From: Oenanthe sinensis
Taxonomy: Eukaryota > Streptophyta > Magnoliopsida > Apiales > Apiaceae
Assembly (NCBI GenBank): GCA_028671895.1
Contig: CM053794.1
Span: 44,284,501-44,348,500, forward strand
Length of the DNA: 64,000 nt
Reading direction: 5' to 3'
Shown: positions 1 to 10,100 of the stretch, piece after piece
How positions within the stretch are numbered: position 1 is the stretch's first letter
How the letters are laid out: each line of letters starts with the position of its first letter
Translations under genes and position numbers: made by a program
The notes under the pieces: generated by a model
Seen by the model: only the letters and a program-made list of their open reading frames with translations
Told to the model about the DNA's origin: nothing
The model's database searches: none

Positions 1-198
1 TTATGTTTGTAAATTACAAGTAGTTTTATAGTATTGAGAAGTGAGCGAATGATTAAAACATAGCTACTTCTTTTGAGAATTAAGACATTGAGAAACATTT
101 GTTAACAAGTTGTACTGGACTTGAGTGTACCCACGTATGCCAAACAGGCAAGTCTTCTACTTACATGTTGGAGTTCATTTGCAAGAAATAATCATTCA

Positions 199-771
199 AT
201 GGCCTCTAATGTTTTACGACAGTCGATCACACTCAATAATTTTTCATGCAACATTGTTTTTGTAAGTATGACATCCGAGTACATTAACTGCTCACCTTTA
301 CAGCACCAACAGGCTATACTTGCCTTTGTTATTTCGGCGCTTCTTAATATCCTGCAATTGAAACCTCATTCACCATTTGACACACATCCAAAACTCATGA
401 AGATGGCCGTTATATTTTTCCTTCTCTATTGTTTTGGATGCATTGTCGAGCAAAGGATTGCTGTTGATACTACTAACCCTTTGGCTCGACGTTCGTTTCC
501 AAATGCTAATGGTAATGTAATATGGCCAACTGTAAGACTGTTTGGTTACTTTTTACTCGCATCTTTGGCCTCCATTCTTCTCTACTCCGACTCTATTTGG
601 CCTCTTCTGTTTCTGGTTTTTGCCTTCTTTGTGATGGGAATGCTACTGCATTGGCTTTTAATCCATTGCAAAGTACTAAATGAAAGATCAAATTGCAATC
701 TTCGCGATTATAATCCAAGGACCAGCTTATTTCAAGTCCCTCTTGCTGTCATCAGTACCCATTCAATTTGA
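199..771 (+). CDS. Small multi-pass membrane protein of unknown function
   Basis: An intronless reading frame of 190 residues starts at the ATG at 199; the frame is open further upstream to 121, but only without an ATG. Four hydrophobic stretches are visible: about residues 37-50 (AILAFVISALLNIL), 66-82 (MAVIFFLLYCFGCIV), 115-132 (LFGYFLLASLASILLYS) and 136-160 (WPLLFLVFAFFVMGMLLHWL). The segment HPKLMKMAV lies between the first two. This predicts an integral membrane protein with short loops. I do not recognise a named family, although the style (QHQQAILAFV, then FDTHPKLM) resembles small uncharacterised plant membrane proteins. The length and absence of stops in an AT-rich neighbourhood support a real gene. 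The alternative is the last exon of a longer gene beginning before the window. Confidence 0.5.
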   Translation: MASNVLRQSITLNNFSCNIVFVSMTSEYINCSPLQHQQAILAFVISALLNILQLKPHSPFDTHPKLMKMAVIFFLLYCFGCIVEQRIAVDTTNPLARRSFPNANGNVIWPTVRLFGYFLLASLASILLYSDSIWPLLFLVFAFFVMGMLLHWLLIHCKVLNERSNCNLRDYNPRTSLFQVPLAVISTHSI

Positions 772-2048
772 TACATTCCCTGGTTTATAGGTGCTGTTTG
801 CATGTTTCATGCAAAGTGTCCTAATAGTCGTTTCTGATCTGATTTATATACTTTAAGTATATGTAATAAGAATAATTTGCCTAATAAATCATGAAATTGT
901 TATGGTGGGTATCTCTCAACTCTCAAGGGCTGCTTGTGGCTGTCACTTCCAGCCAGTTAGCCTTGCTCTTGCTACGTAGGTTGTCTTATAACATTGATTT
1001 CGGTCAGTTTTACCGGTTTTACTTCTAGTTCAATTTGTTTTCATAATTGTACTCTTTTGAGTAGAATTATAAAAACAAAATACTTACGAATCGCAAGTGA
1101 TATTCTTTCCTGCCTCGATTATTTGTTCATGATTCCAAAAACATACAACAATTAACATTGCGAATCTAGATCGCTTAACAAAGGCAACATCTTACTTTCT
1201 TGTCACATACAGACAAGCCCTTACAAATTCCATCGATTAGTGATCATAAAAAAGTGAAACAGGTGAAGCAAAAGCTTGTAAGAAAGCAATCATACTATCA
1301 AAGTACATGTAACATCCATATGTATGTTTCACTAAAACTGAATAAAATTCATGAAAATAACTCCTCTCCATTCCATTATCCATAAGCAATGAATAGGAAA
1401 TTAAATACTTCTCATCACATATATCCCTTGGTTTCCATTACTTATCACAAGTCTATATAGTAAAAGAAAAAACAGAGCCCACTTATAAAAAGGTAAATAT
1501 TCTCCCAAACATTCACAAAACCAATCAAAAACCCACCTTTACATACCTTTTTATTATGAAGGCCAACATGCAACTCAAATGCATCAAATGACCCAAACAG
1601 ATGAAAAATAGCTTCACACTCTCTGATAAAGAAACTCAAATCCTCTCATTGCTTTCCTTTTCACAGCATTTCCAAAGCCTAGAAAGTAAGCATCCTAGGC
1701 ACACCCATCAAAAGTTTGGGTTGCAAGAATGGTAGTGTAGGGTTATGACACCTAATCTAAGTGAAAAGAAGCAAAAAGAAAATTTATAAAGAAAAAAAAT
1801 ATAAGCTGGGAATTAAAAAAAGAATAACTAGCTTTTCAATTCCTGTATCGTAAAACCTCATTTCTTTGGTGGTTACTTTTGCTTGAAAATTAAGCTTTCC
1901 TGGGCAACTTCAAAGCTTTGCCTTTCATTTCTTCTCCTTGTTTTAATGATCAAACAGTGAATCAAATCTTAGATACGATACCATTCCTAAAAAGAGATAA
2001 GAATCTGTAACCTCATTCGCTAAACTCGTCCATTAATTATAGAACTCC
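772..2048. other. Intergenic, no gene seen
   Basis: AT-rich sequence between the membrane protein gene and the 3' end of the cyclin gene. The two genes converge, so this probably holds both 3' untranslated regions. The short open frames here show no family signature. Confidence 0.5.
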
Positions 2049-3484
2049 TTACTGATCACAGTCATCAAATTCAAGCCTCTTTCTTTTAGTGTTCACGACA
2101 GGAACGAACGAACTTAGGTGTTGAACCGGTGTCAAGTTAATTTTATCCTGACTGAGTTCCTGCATTAGAATATAACAACGAAACACATCCTCCTGTTGCA
2201 TCAAAATGCCATTAGGAGAGCTCCAAATTCCGACATAAAACACAAGTATATATTCTAAAAAATAGTGATCTTAAAAGTACAAAAAGGGAATGAAAACAAC
2301 ACTCACAATATCAACAACGTCACAAGCAAAAGTCTTGATCTTGGTTTCTATACTCTGCCTTGTGAGTTTTTCATCCAATGTAAAAAATGTGGCTGCTGCT
2401 GCTACAACCGATGATCTAGAACTCATTAAATTTACATCTGCCAACAAAAAAGAAAGAAAAATAAATATCTCTATCCAAGAAAGAAATAATAAAACATCAA
2501 TACACATATACAATGACCAATCCGAACCAAATATGTTATATTCCACTCGAAAGTGGGGTATGGGAAGGTACGAATTAAGATGTACGCATAACTTAACCCC
2601 ACTTCACGGAGCGGAGAGATTGTTTAGTGTACCCAAAATGAAATGCATATTCACCTTTGATAATTGCATATGTGAGATCTATTGGCACCACATTTCTTGG
2701 TGGATTCTGGTTCCAAATCTTCGAAAAGAAATAATGAAGATAGTGAAAAGGAGTGATTAAATTCATTTCCCATTCCAACGTATTCAAGACCAGAATCTCC
2801 ATCCTCTGTATCACTTTCCCCTCAAAATAATAATCTTCCATCGGAAAATCTTTAAGCAAAGGAACCTTACGTTCCTCGATCTTTGCCGCTAAAGATAAGC
2901 AAGCCACTGACAGTAATCGAACTGCCCAATATTTCTCATTCTTCACATAAAAAAAACCATAATCATATATTCGCACAAACAATGCAAGCCCCATTGACAA
3001 AACAAAATCACTAACATCATGTATGCATATATTACTTACATCTATCATTCTCCGGGAGAGAAATTTATCAAAATAAGCCACTGATAAATAAGCTGTACGT
3101 AGTTGAAATCCCATTAATGTCATTGCCTGTGACAATAATGTGTTAAGTTACTTGTTCTCGTAAACGGGCTTTACGAGGATCATATTATTCAACACACCAA
3201 AACTAACATTAAAAATCAAAGAACAGGGGAAAAAACAGAAATGAATGAACAAGGATGAGAAAACTAACATTGAAGATCCATTTGATGGAATCCAAACGAG
3301 CACTCACAATCCAGTGAGTAGTGATGATGAATGAAGAGTGACTAGTGAGCTCTCTACGAATCAAAACACGAATATATTCATCATCTTCATCTGATGTGTA
3401 TTTGTGTCTATAAACATCTTCTTGATCATCTTCTCCTTGTTTTTCATTATCAAGAGCACGAGAAAAAGAATCTGATTCCACCAT
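2049..3484 (-). CDS. CYCD5: D-type cyclin, CYCD5-like (five exons)
   Basis: Exons on the minus strand: 3484-3269, 3126-3040, 2940-2655, 2437-2307 and 2192-2049. All junctions are GT-AG and phases agree, giving 287 residues. The cyclin N-box is unmistakable: ARLDSIKWIF, then GFQLRTAYLSVAYFDKFLSRR, then WAVRLLSVACLSLAAKIEE. The C-box follows with SSRSSVVAAAATFFTLDEKL. D-type cyclins bind CDKA, and the kinase phosphorylates retinoblastoma-related protein to promote G1/S entry. The N-terminus (residues 1-45) is very acidic, with EDDQEDVY and SDEDDEY. I see no LxCxE retinoblastoma-binding motif in it, which fits the divergent CYCD5 or CYCD7 subgroups better than CYCD1-4. The start is the only ATG in frame before the acidic region. 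The D5 assignment is from remembered family pattern and is less sure than the D-class call. Confidence 0.88.
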
Positions 3485-5532
3485 TGAAATTATTATTATT
3501 ATTATTATTATTTTGTTTGTTATATTTATTCTCTTTACATTAGCAAAGAAAATATAGGATATTGTGAAATAAATTTAGTAGCGATTTTCATGGCGCTAAA
3601 ATGAGTGGAGATAACATCTCTTCTCAGTTGTTCCTAGAGTTTTATTAGCACCATCTTAATAATTTTCGAGAGAGGTTATACGCAAAAAAATGTGTGCGTA
3701 TTTAGGTATGATGATAATATTTGTATGTAAGTGTGTATGTATGTATAATTATAATGTATGGAGTGAGTTGAGTAAGGTTTGACTGAAAGTGTTGGAGCAA
3801 TAGCATGAGATGAGGAATTGAGGAGGACACAATGTAGTTATGGACTCTGAAAGAGTCACGTGAGTGTCGTCACGGACATGTCAATCATTTATTGACTAGT
3901 CAAACATGTGGAGTATATGATTGTGTGTGCATGAGTTGCTAACTTGCTATGCTTTACCAACTTGTACTACGAGTATAAGAGAAAATTTTACCAAACTTAT
4001 TATGCCACTTGGATAATTTACTTGTCTGATTTTTACAATTGACAAGATATACACCTTCTATCCTATTTTTTTATATTTATTTCAAAAAATCATGTATATT
4101 AAAAATATTAATTAACTAAATCCTTTTTTATAAATATTTTAATTATTATTTTGAAAAATGAAAATTTAATCAAGTTTTAAAAGGTTATCTGTACATTTGT
4201 TTTGAAAATAAATATGTATTTATAGATAAAATTTAATAATTGTTAACAATAATTATTAATAGTTCAAAATATATTTATATCAATATAAATAAATTCAAAT
4301 TTAAGAGAGAAAAAAAATATAAATAGCTCATCAATGTCTAAGTCTTCGTTTTCATGTCCGCCAAACTACCACGGAATTTCCTGAGAGCATATTTATCAAT
4401 GTCAAAAAAAATTACATATTACATTTTTTTATTAATTTATCAATAAAATTAAAATTCATCGATCCATTTAATTACTCCACTAAAAATTGATGAAATTATT
4501 GATGGATTGAAAACCATCAATTTCACTGATGACCTAAACGGTCATTGCTGCATTAATAAACATTTATCAATTTATTGATTCGGTGAATGAATTAATTATT
4601 TTAATTTATAATTTTTGTATAAAATATAATTAAATAATTAAATTTTTTATTTGAAAACAAATTTTATTAAATTAATTTAAAAAATTAATAAATTGATGGA
4701 ATTTGTCCGTAATGCAAGAGTTAGCATGTATCAGCTAGATTAATTAATGACATAAATATACAACTACTCTTTGTGGTGATTTTCATCCATTGTTTTGGGA
4801 GGTGATACGACAATTGTTAGTCTAATATATATATATAAATTATTTAAAGGTGATGATTTTTTTGGGAATATATTAATTTATATTTTTATGCTGGAAAATC
4901 ACAATATGACATTATAAATTATTAATGAAAGAAAAGGACTAATATAGGATCTACATCTACTAATACGGAGATGGAGAAGGAGTTACTGACATGAACACTA
5001 CTGTAACATTTTGTTACGGTTGATTTTTTTTACATTTTTTAAAATATTTTAATAATATAATTAAAATAATTATTAAAAAATTATCTTATAACTAAATTAT
5101 TAGATTAAAATTTTATTTATTTTTTTAAAATAATAATTTTATTTATATAATTAAAATTCTTAAAAATATATATTAAAAAGTTAAATATCAATTATTTCGG
5201 ATAGAGGAATAAAATGTAAATTTTGTTATTATTAATTATAAGGGTAATTAACAAAGAAAGCAAAATGTAAAGAATGTAGGTGGAATTTAGTATACATTTA
5301 ATACATAATTAAACTTTCCGGTTTTCATCGACCGACTTTAGTCAACCTGTGAACTGTCCTCTTTCTCAATAACTTGCTCATGAATCAGCGCGCAGCTAGC
5401 TTGCTGTCTGTCGCGGAGTAGTGACTCTTAAGGCAAGTGCCAGAGCTATTAAAAAAATTGTATAAAAAATTATTGTTAAATAATATAGTGATATAATGAT
5501 TTAATATATTTTAATTAGTAAATTTAGGGATA
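3485..5532. other. Cyclin promoter side and AT-rich spacer
   Basis: Upstream of the cyclin start lies an (ATT)n tract around 3490-3510. The rest, 3.5-5.5 kb, is AT-rich with no convincing coding sequence. Two sections (about 4380-4720 and 5010-5180) look like decayed repeats but lack readable ends. Confidence 0.4.
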
Positions 5533-5541
5533 TTAATTTTA

Positions 5542-5753
5542 GGGCTTTTTTCAGAAATACCCAAACACATAAATCTTTTTTCAAAAATACGGTGCAACCT
5601 CATCTGCAACTGTTTTTCACCTGTGGCGCCAGCGCTGCAACCTCATCTGCAACTGTTTTTCACCTGTGGCGCCAGCGCTGCAACCTTATCTGCAACTCAA
5701 ACCGTATTTTTGAAAACAAACCTTAAAAAGTTAGGTAGTTTTGTAAAAATTCC
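5542..5753. mobile_element. Small non-autonomous Mutator-like element
   Basis: A 212-bp insertion is flanked by a perfect 9-bp direct repeat, TTAATTTTA (5533-5541 and 5754-5762), the target-duplication length typical of Mutator-like elements. The ends are imperfect inverted repeats: GGGCTTTTTTCAGAAATACC on the left, and the complement of the right end reads GGAATTTTTACAAAACTACC. A second, inner inverted pair follows: TCAAAAATACGGT near 5581 and ACCGTATTTTTGA near 5700. The centre holds GC-rich tandem repeats, in strong contrast with the AT-rich flanks. There is no coding capacity. Confidence 0.7.
5594..5697. repeat. 43-bp GC-rich tandem repeat, 2.4 copies
   Basis: Two perfect 43-bp copies (5594-5636 and 5637-5679) are followed by an 18-bp partial copy with one change. 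Each unit contains GCAACCTCATCTGCAACTG and the palindromic words TGGCGCCA and AGCGCT. It sits inside the small Mutator-like element. Confidence 0.9.
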
Positions 5754-5762
5754 TTAATTTTA

Positions 5763-6836
5763 TTTAATATTATCATAACTAACTAATTGTAACATATAAT
5801 ATTTAAGTATCGATTTATGATCCTTAAATTGTTAACAATATTTCATACTCTTTCTGTCAAATTTATCTGTGTTATTTGATTGTTTTCAGAATTTTATTGT
5901 ACGTGTCAAATTTAAAATCGAACAGTAAACAGAGAACACTTCTAACATCTATGATAGTACTAGAGCCTAATTGTATATTAGTCAGTTTCAAAATAGCTTG
6001 TGTCTTGGCTTTTTGACGCACAATCAATTTAAGGTGTTTTGACCATGTAATTTAGAAATGTTATTTTTTTAAATTTTTTTTTGTAAATAATAATATTAAA
6101 TAAATACTTTTATTCATAAAAAGAAATTTTTAAAAATAACATTTCTAACTACATCAAAATATCTTAAAGTATGTGTGCCAAAAAGTTAATTAAGAGACAA
6201 ATATTTTAAAACAAAGGAATATATATGTAGAATTAAAATGACTATTTTATCATCAACAAGATTAAAAGTATTGTTAATATTACTTCAATATTATATCGAT
6301 TAATATGAATAGATTCAACCATATAGGTTGTTAGAAAGAGACAAGATCATCAGATGTCCCATTAATAATAACCTGCATCTAAGTAGTCTCAATTTGACCT
6401 TAGCAGTCCTAACAAATTGTATATACTGATACAGTTTTTGCATAAGCCTTCCACTAACCATGTTAAACAAAAATGAAAAAGAACAAAAGATTAATATTTG
6501 ACACTAGATCCAAAAACAAAAAAGATTAATGGAACATGGCCTCTATATTATATGGATCACTTCTGTCTTCTTCTCATAAATTATCTTGTAATTTTTTTAA
6601 TAATAGCTCAGCAAAATTCCCACTAGCCTTCCTCTTTCAATTCTTGGGACTAGGGTTTCTGTGTTGTACTTTATTCATCCCACATACCTTTTTGGTCAGT
6701 CCACTTAATTTACTACTCCGGCCTCTTATTTATTATTTATACATGCATGACAATCTTACTTAATTTCTTTTCTTAAGTTAATTATTTATTTTTAGGATAC
6801 AATTTACATGTATATGAATTATCTAATTGCTAGCTA
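5763..6836. other. AT-rich spacer before the copia element
   Basis: No gene seen. An open frame at 6536-6763 encodes a hydrophobic 75-residue stretch without family resemblance and is probably chance. Confidence 0.4.
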
Positions 6837-6841
6837 GTTAG

Positions 6842-7069
6842 TCTTAACCGATGAATATTATTTGCAGCAGATTATGCCTATAATTTAGGAATTGATTGAT
6901 TATGCCTATAATTTAGGAATAGATTATATTCTCTAATTCATTGTAAATATTGGGGAGATCATTTCCTAATTTCGGGTTGTATTATTCCTATATATATATA
7001 TATAGGGTATTGTAAATCAAGGGAGAGGCAGAGAGAGAGAGAGAGAATTGAGATCACAAACCACTTTCA
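6842..7069 (+). repeat. 5' LTR of copia element (228 bp)
   Basis: Begins TCTTAACC and ends CCACTTTCA. It contains a near-perfect internal tandem duplication of about 28 bp (GATTATGCCTATAATTTAGG, twice, near 6867-6925), then a TATA run of eight TA units around 6999-7014 that could serve as core promoter. A GA-rich tract follows before the end. Confidence 0.93.
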
Positions 7070-7081
7070 TGGTATCAGAGC
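7070..7081 (+). other. Primer-binding site, initiator tRNA-Met
   Basis: TGGTATCAGAGC directly abuts the 5' LTR. This is the standard plant copia site complementary to initiator methionine tRNA. Confidence 0.92.
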
Positions 7082-7153
7082 TACGGCTCTCTTCTTCCTA
7101 AACGTTTCTTTTCTTTCTGTCCCTCCAGCCGACAAACATCAAACCCTATAACC

Positions 7154-10100
7154 ATGACGAACCCTATAGCCCTACACCCTGCTTATTCCGTAACCAATAT
7201 CCAATCCAAGATAAGAACCCTAGATGGCACGACCGTTACCTACTCTTCCTGGGTGAAACTTTTCAAGTTTCACGCCATTGCCTACCGTGTCCTGAACCAC
7301 ATTGACGCCACCCCACCTCCAGAATCCACGGATTCCGAATATCCCGCATGGAAAGAACGTGATGCTTTGGTCTCCCAATGGATCTACAGTACCGTTTCAG
7401 ATGATCTGCTCACTCGTATTCTTGACACCGAAGCCACGGCTCGGAATACTTGGCTGAAACTGGAACGTATCTTCCTCAGCAACAAGAAAGCCAAAGCGGC
7501 CGCCCTCGAAACCAGGTTCGTCAACCTCACCCTCTCGGCATGCAGTTCAGTTGATGATTATTGCAAACAACTCAAAGATCTCGCGAACCAGTTAACCGAT
7601 GTTGACCAGCCCGTCTCGGAGTCCCGGTTGGTCTTGCAACTGGTCCGAGGGTTGTCCCAAGAATTTGATACCACTGCGGCGCTGATAAACTCCCAGAATG
7701 CAGATTGGGATCTTGCCCGAACAATGTTGAACGATGAGGTAATCCGTCAGGCCGCGCGCCAACAGCAGTCTTCTTCTGTCCTTGTTACACCGACTGCCCA
7801 GACCAACCCGCCCCCACCAGCTCCGACTCCACCTGCTCCTACCCAACAGCAATTGAATACCAACAATCAGCCTCATCCGGTCTATTTTCAGTCTAATTAT
7901 CGGGGCCGTGGTCGGGGCAGAAACAATCACCATGGAAGGGGTCGAGGCCGCGGATATCGGGGAAACCCTACGGGGAATACTTGGTCTTTTACACCTGCTA
8001 ATCAGCATCAGCCATACCCACAGTGGGCTTGGTGGAATACCCCACCGTGCCCATACCCGACCCAAAATGCATGGCGTCCAAATCAGCCTCAGAACATCCC
8101 CGCAGCAGCTCATTATGCAGGTTATCCTAGTCCGCAGCCTTACGGACCTGCACCTACAGCTCCGCCAACTGGGTATGACGCACTGAGCCCATCGGATCTC
8201 AGCCAAGCTTTCAACACTATGCAGCTCCAATACACAGATCCAAACAGCCTCATCATGGATACTGGAGCTGAACGCCATGTCACAGAAAATCGAGGTATGA
8301 TTCGACACCCTGACTCATTTCCTGTTAACACTAAACTATTAGTCGGCAACGGACATTGTTTACCAATTGAGGGTTCGGGCACTGGCTTCCTTCCCATTTT
8401 AAACCGAACCTACGTCCTTCCCAATATACTTTACAGTCCACAAGTCATTAAAAACTTATTGTCCGTCCGTCGTTTCACCCGTGATAACAATGTTTCAGTT
8501 GAATTTGACCCTTTTGGTTTTTCATTGAAGGATCTCAAAACTGGACGGCTCCTTTCCCGCCACAATAGTACAGGAGACCTTTATCCAGTAACTCTACCTA
8601 CTCTTCCGCCGCAAGCTTGTTCAATCACATCTACTGCTTCACCATGGCACAACCGTCTTGGGCACCCTGGCACGCAAGTTTTAGATGTTTTATTTAAACA
8701 TTTTGGTTTTTCTTGTAATAAGAACAAGCAGTCTTTATTTTGCAATTCTTGTCATCTAGCTAATAGCAAACGTTTGCCATTTTATGATTCTAATTCTTTC
8801 ACTTTTTCCCCTTTTGATATTATACATTGTGACTTGTGGACATCCCCTATTCCTAGCAAAACAGGCTATAAATACTACATGGTTTTAATAGACAATTTTT
8901 CAAATTTTGTGTGGGTATATCCTTTGAAATTCAAATCGGAAGTCTTCACCACATTTACCAAATTCCACCGCTTAATTGCTACACAATTTAACCGATACAT
9001 TAAAACCTTTCAGTGTGACTTGGGTGGTGAATTTGATAACCATGCCTTCAAAAGCTTTGCACAACATCATGGCCTTTTATTCCGCTTTTCTTGCCCTCAA
9101 ACCTCGTCCCAAAATGGCCGTGCCGAACGTATGATCCGTCGCCTCAACGACATCATCCGTTCCCTACTCATCCATGCCCAATTACCACCTATATTCTGGG
9201 TAGAGGCCCTTCACACTGCCACCTACCTTCACAACATCCTTCCCACCAAACGTCTTAATTTTTTCACACCTACTTTTGCCTTATATCTCCGACACCCCAC
9301 TTATGACCATCTACGGGTTTTCGGTTGTGCATGCTACCCAAATACATCCGCCACCCAACCCCACAAACTTCACCCCCGTGCCATTCGTTGCATCTTCCTC
9401 GGGTACCCCCCCGATTTTCGGGGATACCGCTGTTTCGACCCCACCACAGGGAAAGTCCATATTTCTCGTCATGTCACTTTTGACGAAAACACCTTCCCTT
9501 ACACAATTTCTACCCCACTCTCTACCTACACCTTCCTCGATGACACCGACCCACCAGGTTTCACTTTCACACCGCCTAACCCACCTACAAATTCCTCACA
9601 ACCACGTCTCCACTCCACATCCCCATTCCCCATAACATATAGCCGCAGACCACGACCTCCACCCACCACCGAAACCCAAACCGAGGCTGCCACAACACCT
9701 CCACTACCTCAAAACACGGTTGTCCACGGTCCATCACAGCCCCAAACTCAGCCACCTACAGCCCCTACATCGTCCCATGCCCCTAGAGCTACCCCTCCTC
9801 CTAATACCCATCCCATGACTACCCGTTCTAAAGCCCATCATGCCCTTACAACTGCCACCATTTCTCCTGTACCCACATCTTATGCCAAAGCATTTGCCGA
9901 CCCTCATTGGTTAAATGCTATGCAGGCTGAGTTTAGTGCTTTACAGGAAAATGATACATGGGAACTCGTGCCTCGACCTCACGACCGCCCAATTATTCAG
10001 TGCATGTGGCTCTTTCGCCACAAGTTTAAATCAGATGGGTCACTTGAACGGTACAAAGCACGTTTGGTAGTTAATGGGAAATCCCAAACAGTTGGCATTG

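Noticed and set aside
2290..2760. 156-codon open frame on the plus strand
   Set aside because: It is antisense to cyclin exons 3 and 4, which carry clear family motifs on the minus strand.
7592..8308. 238-codon antisense frame in the copia gag
   Set aside because: Shadow of the GC-rich gag coding region; no domain recognised.
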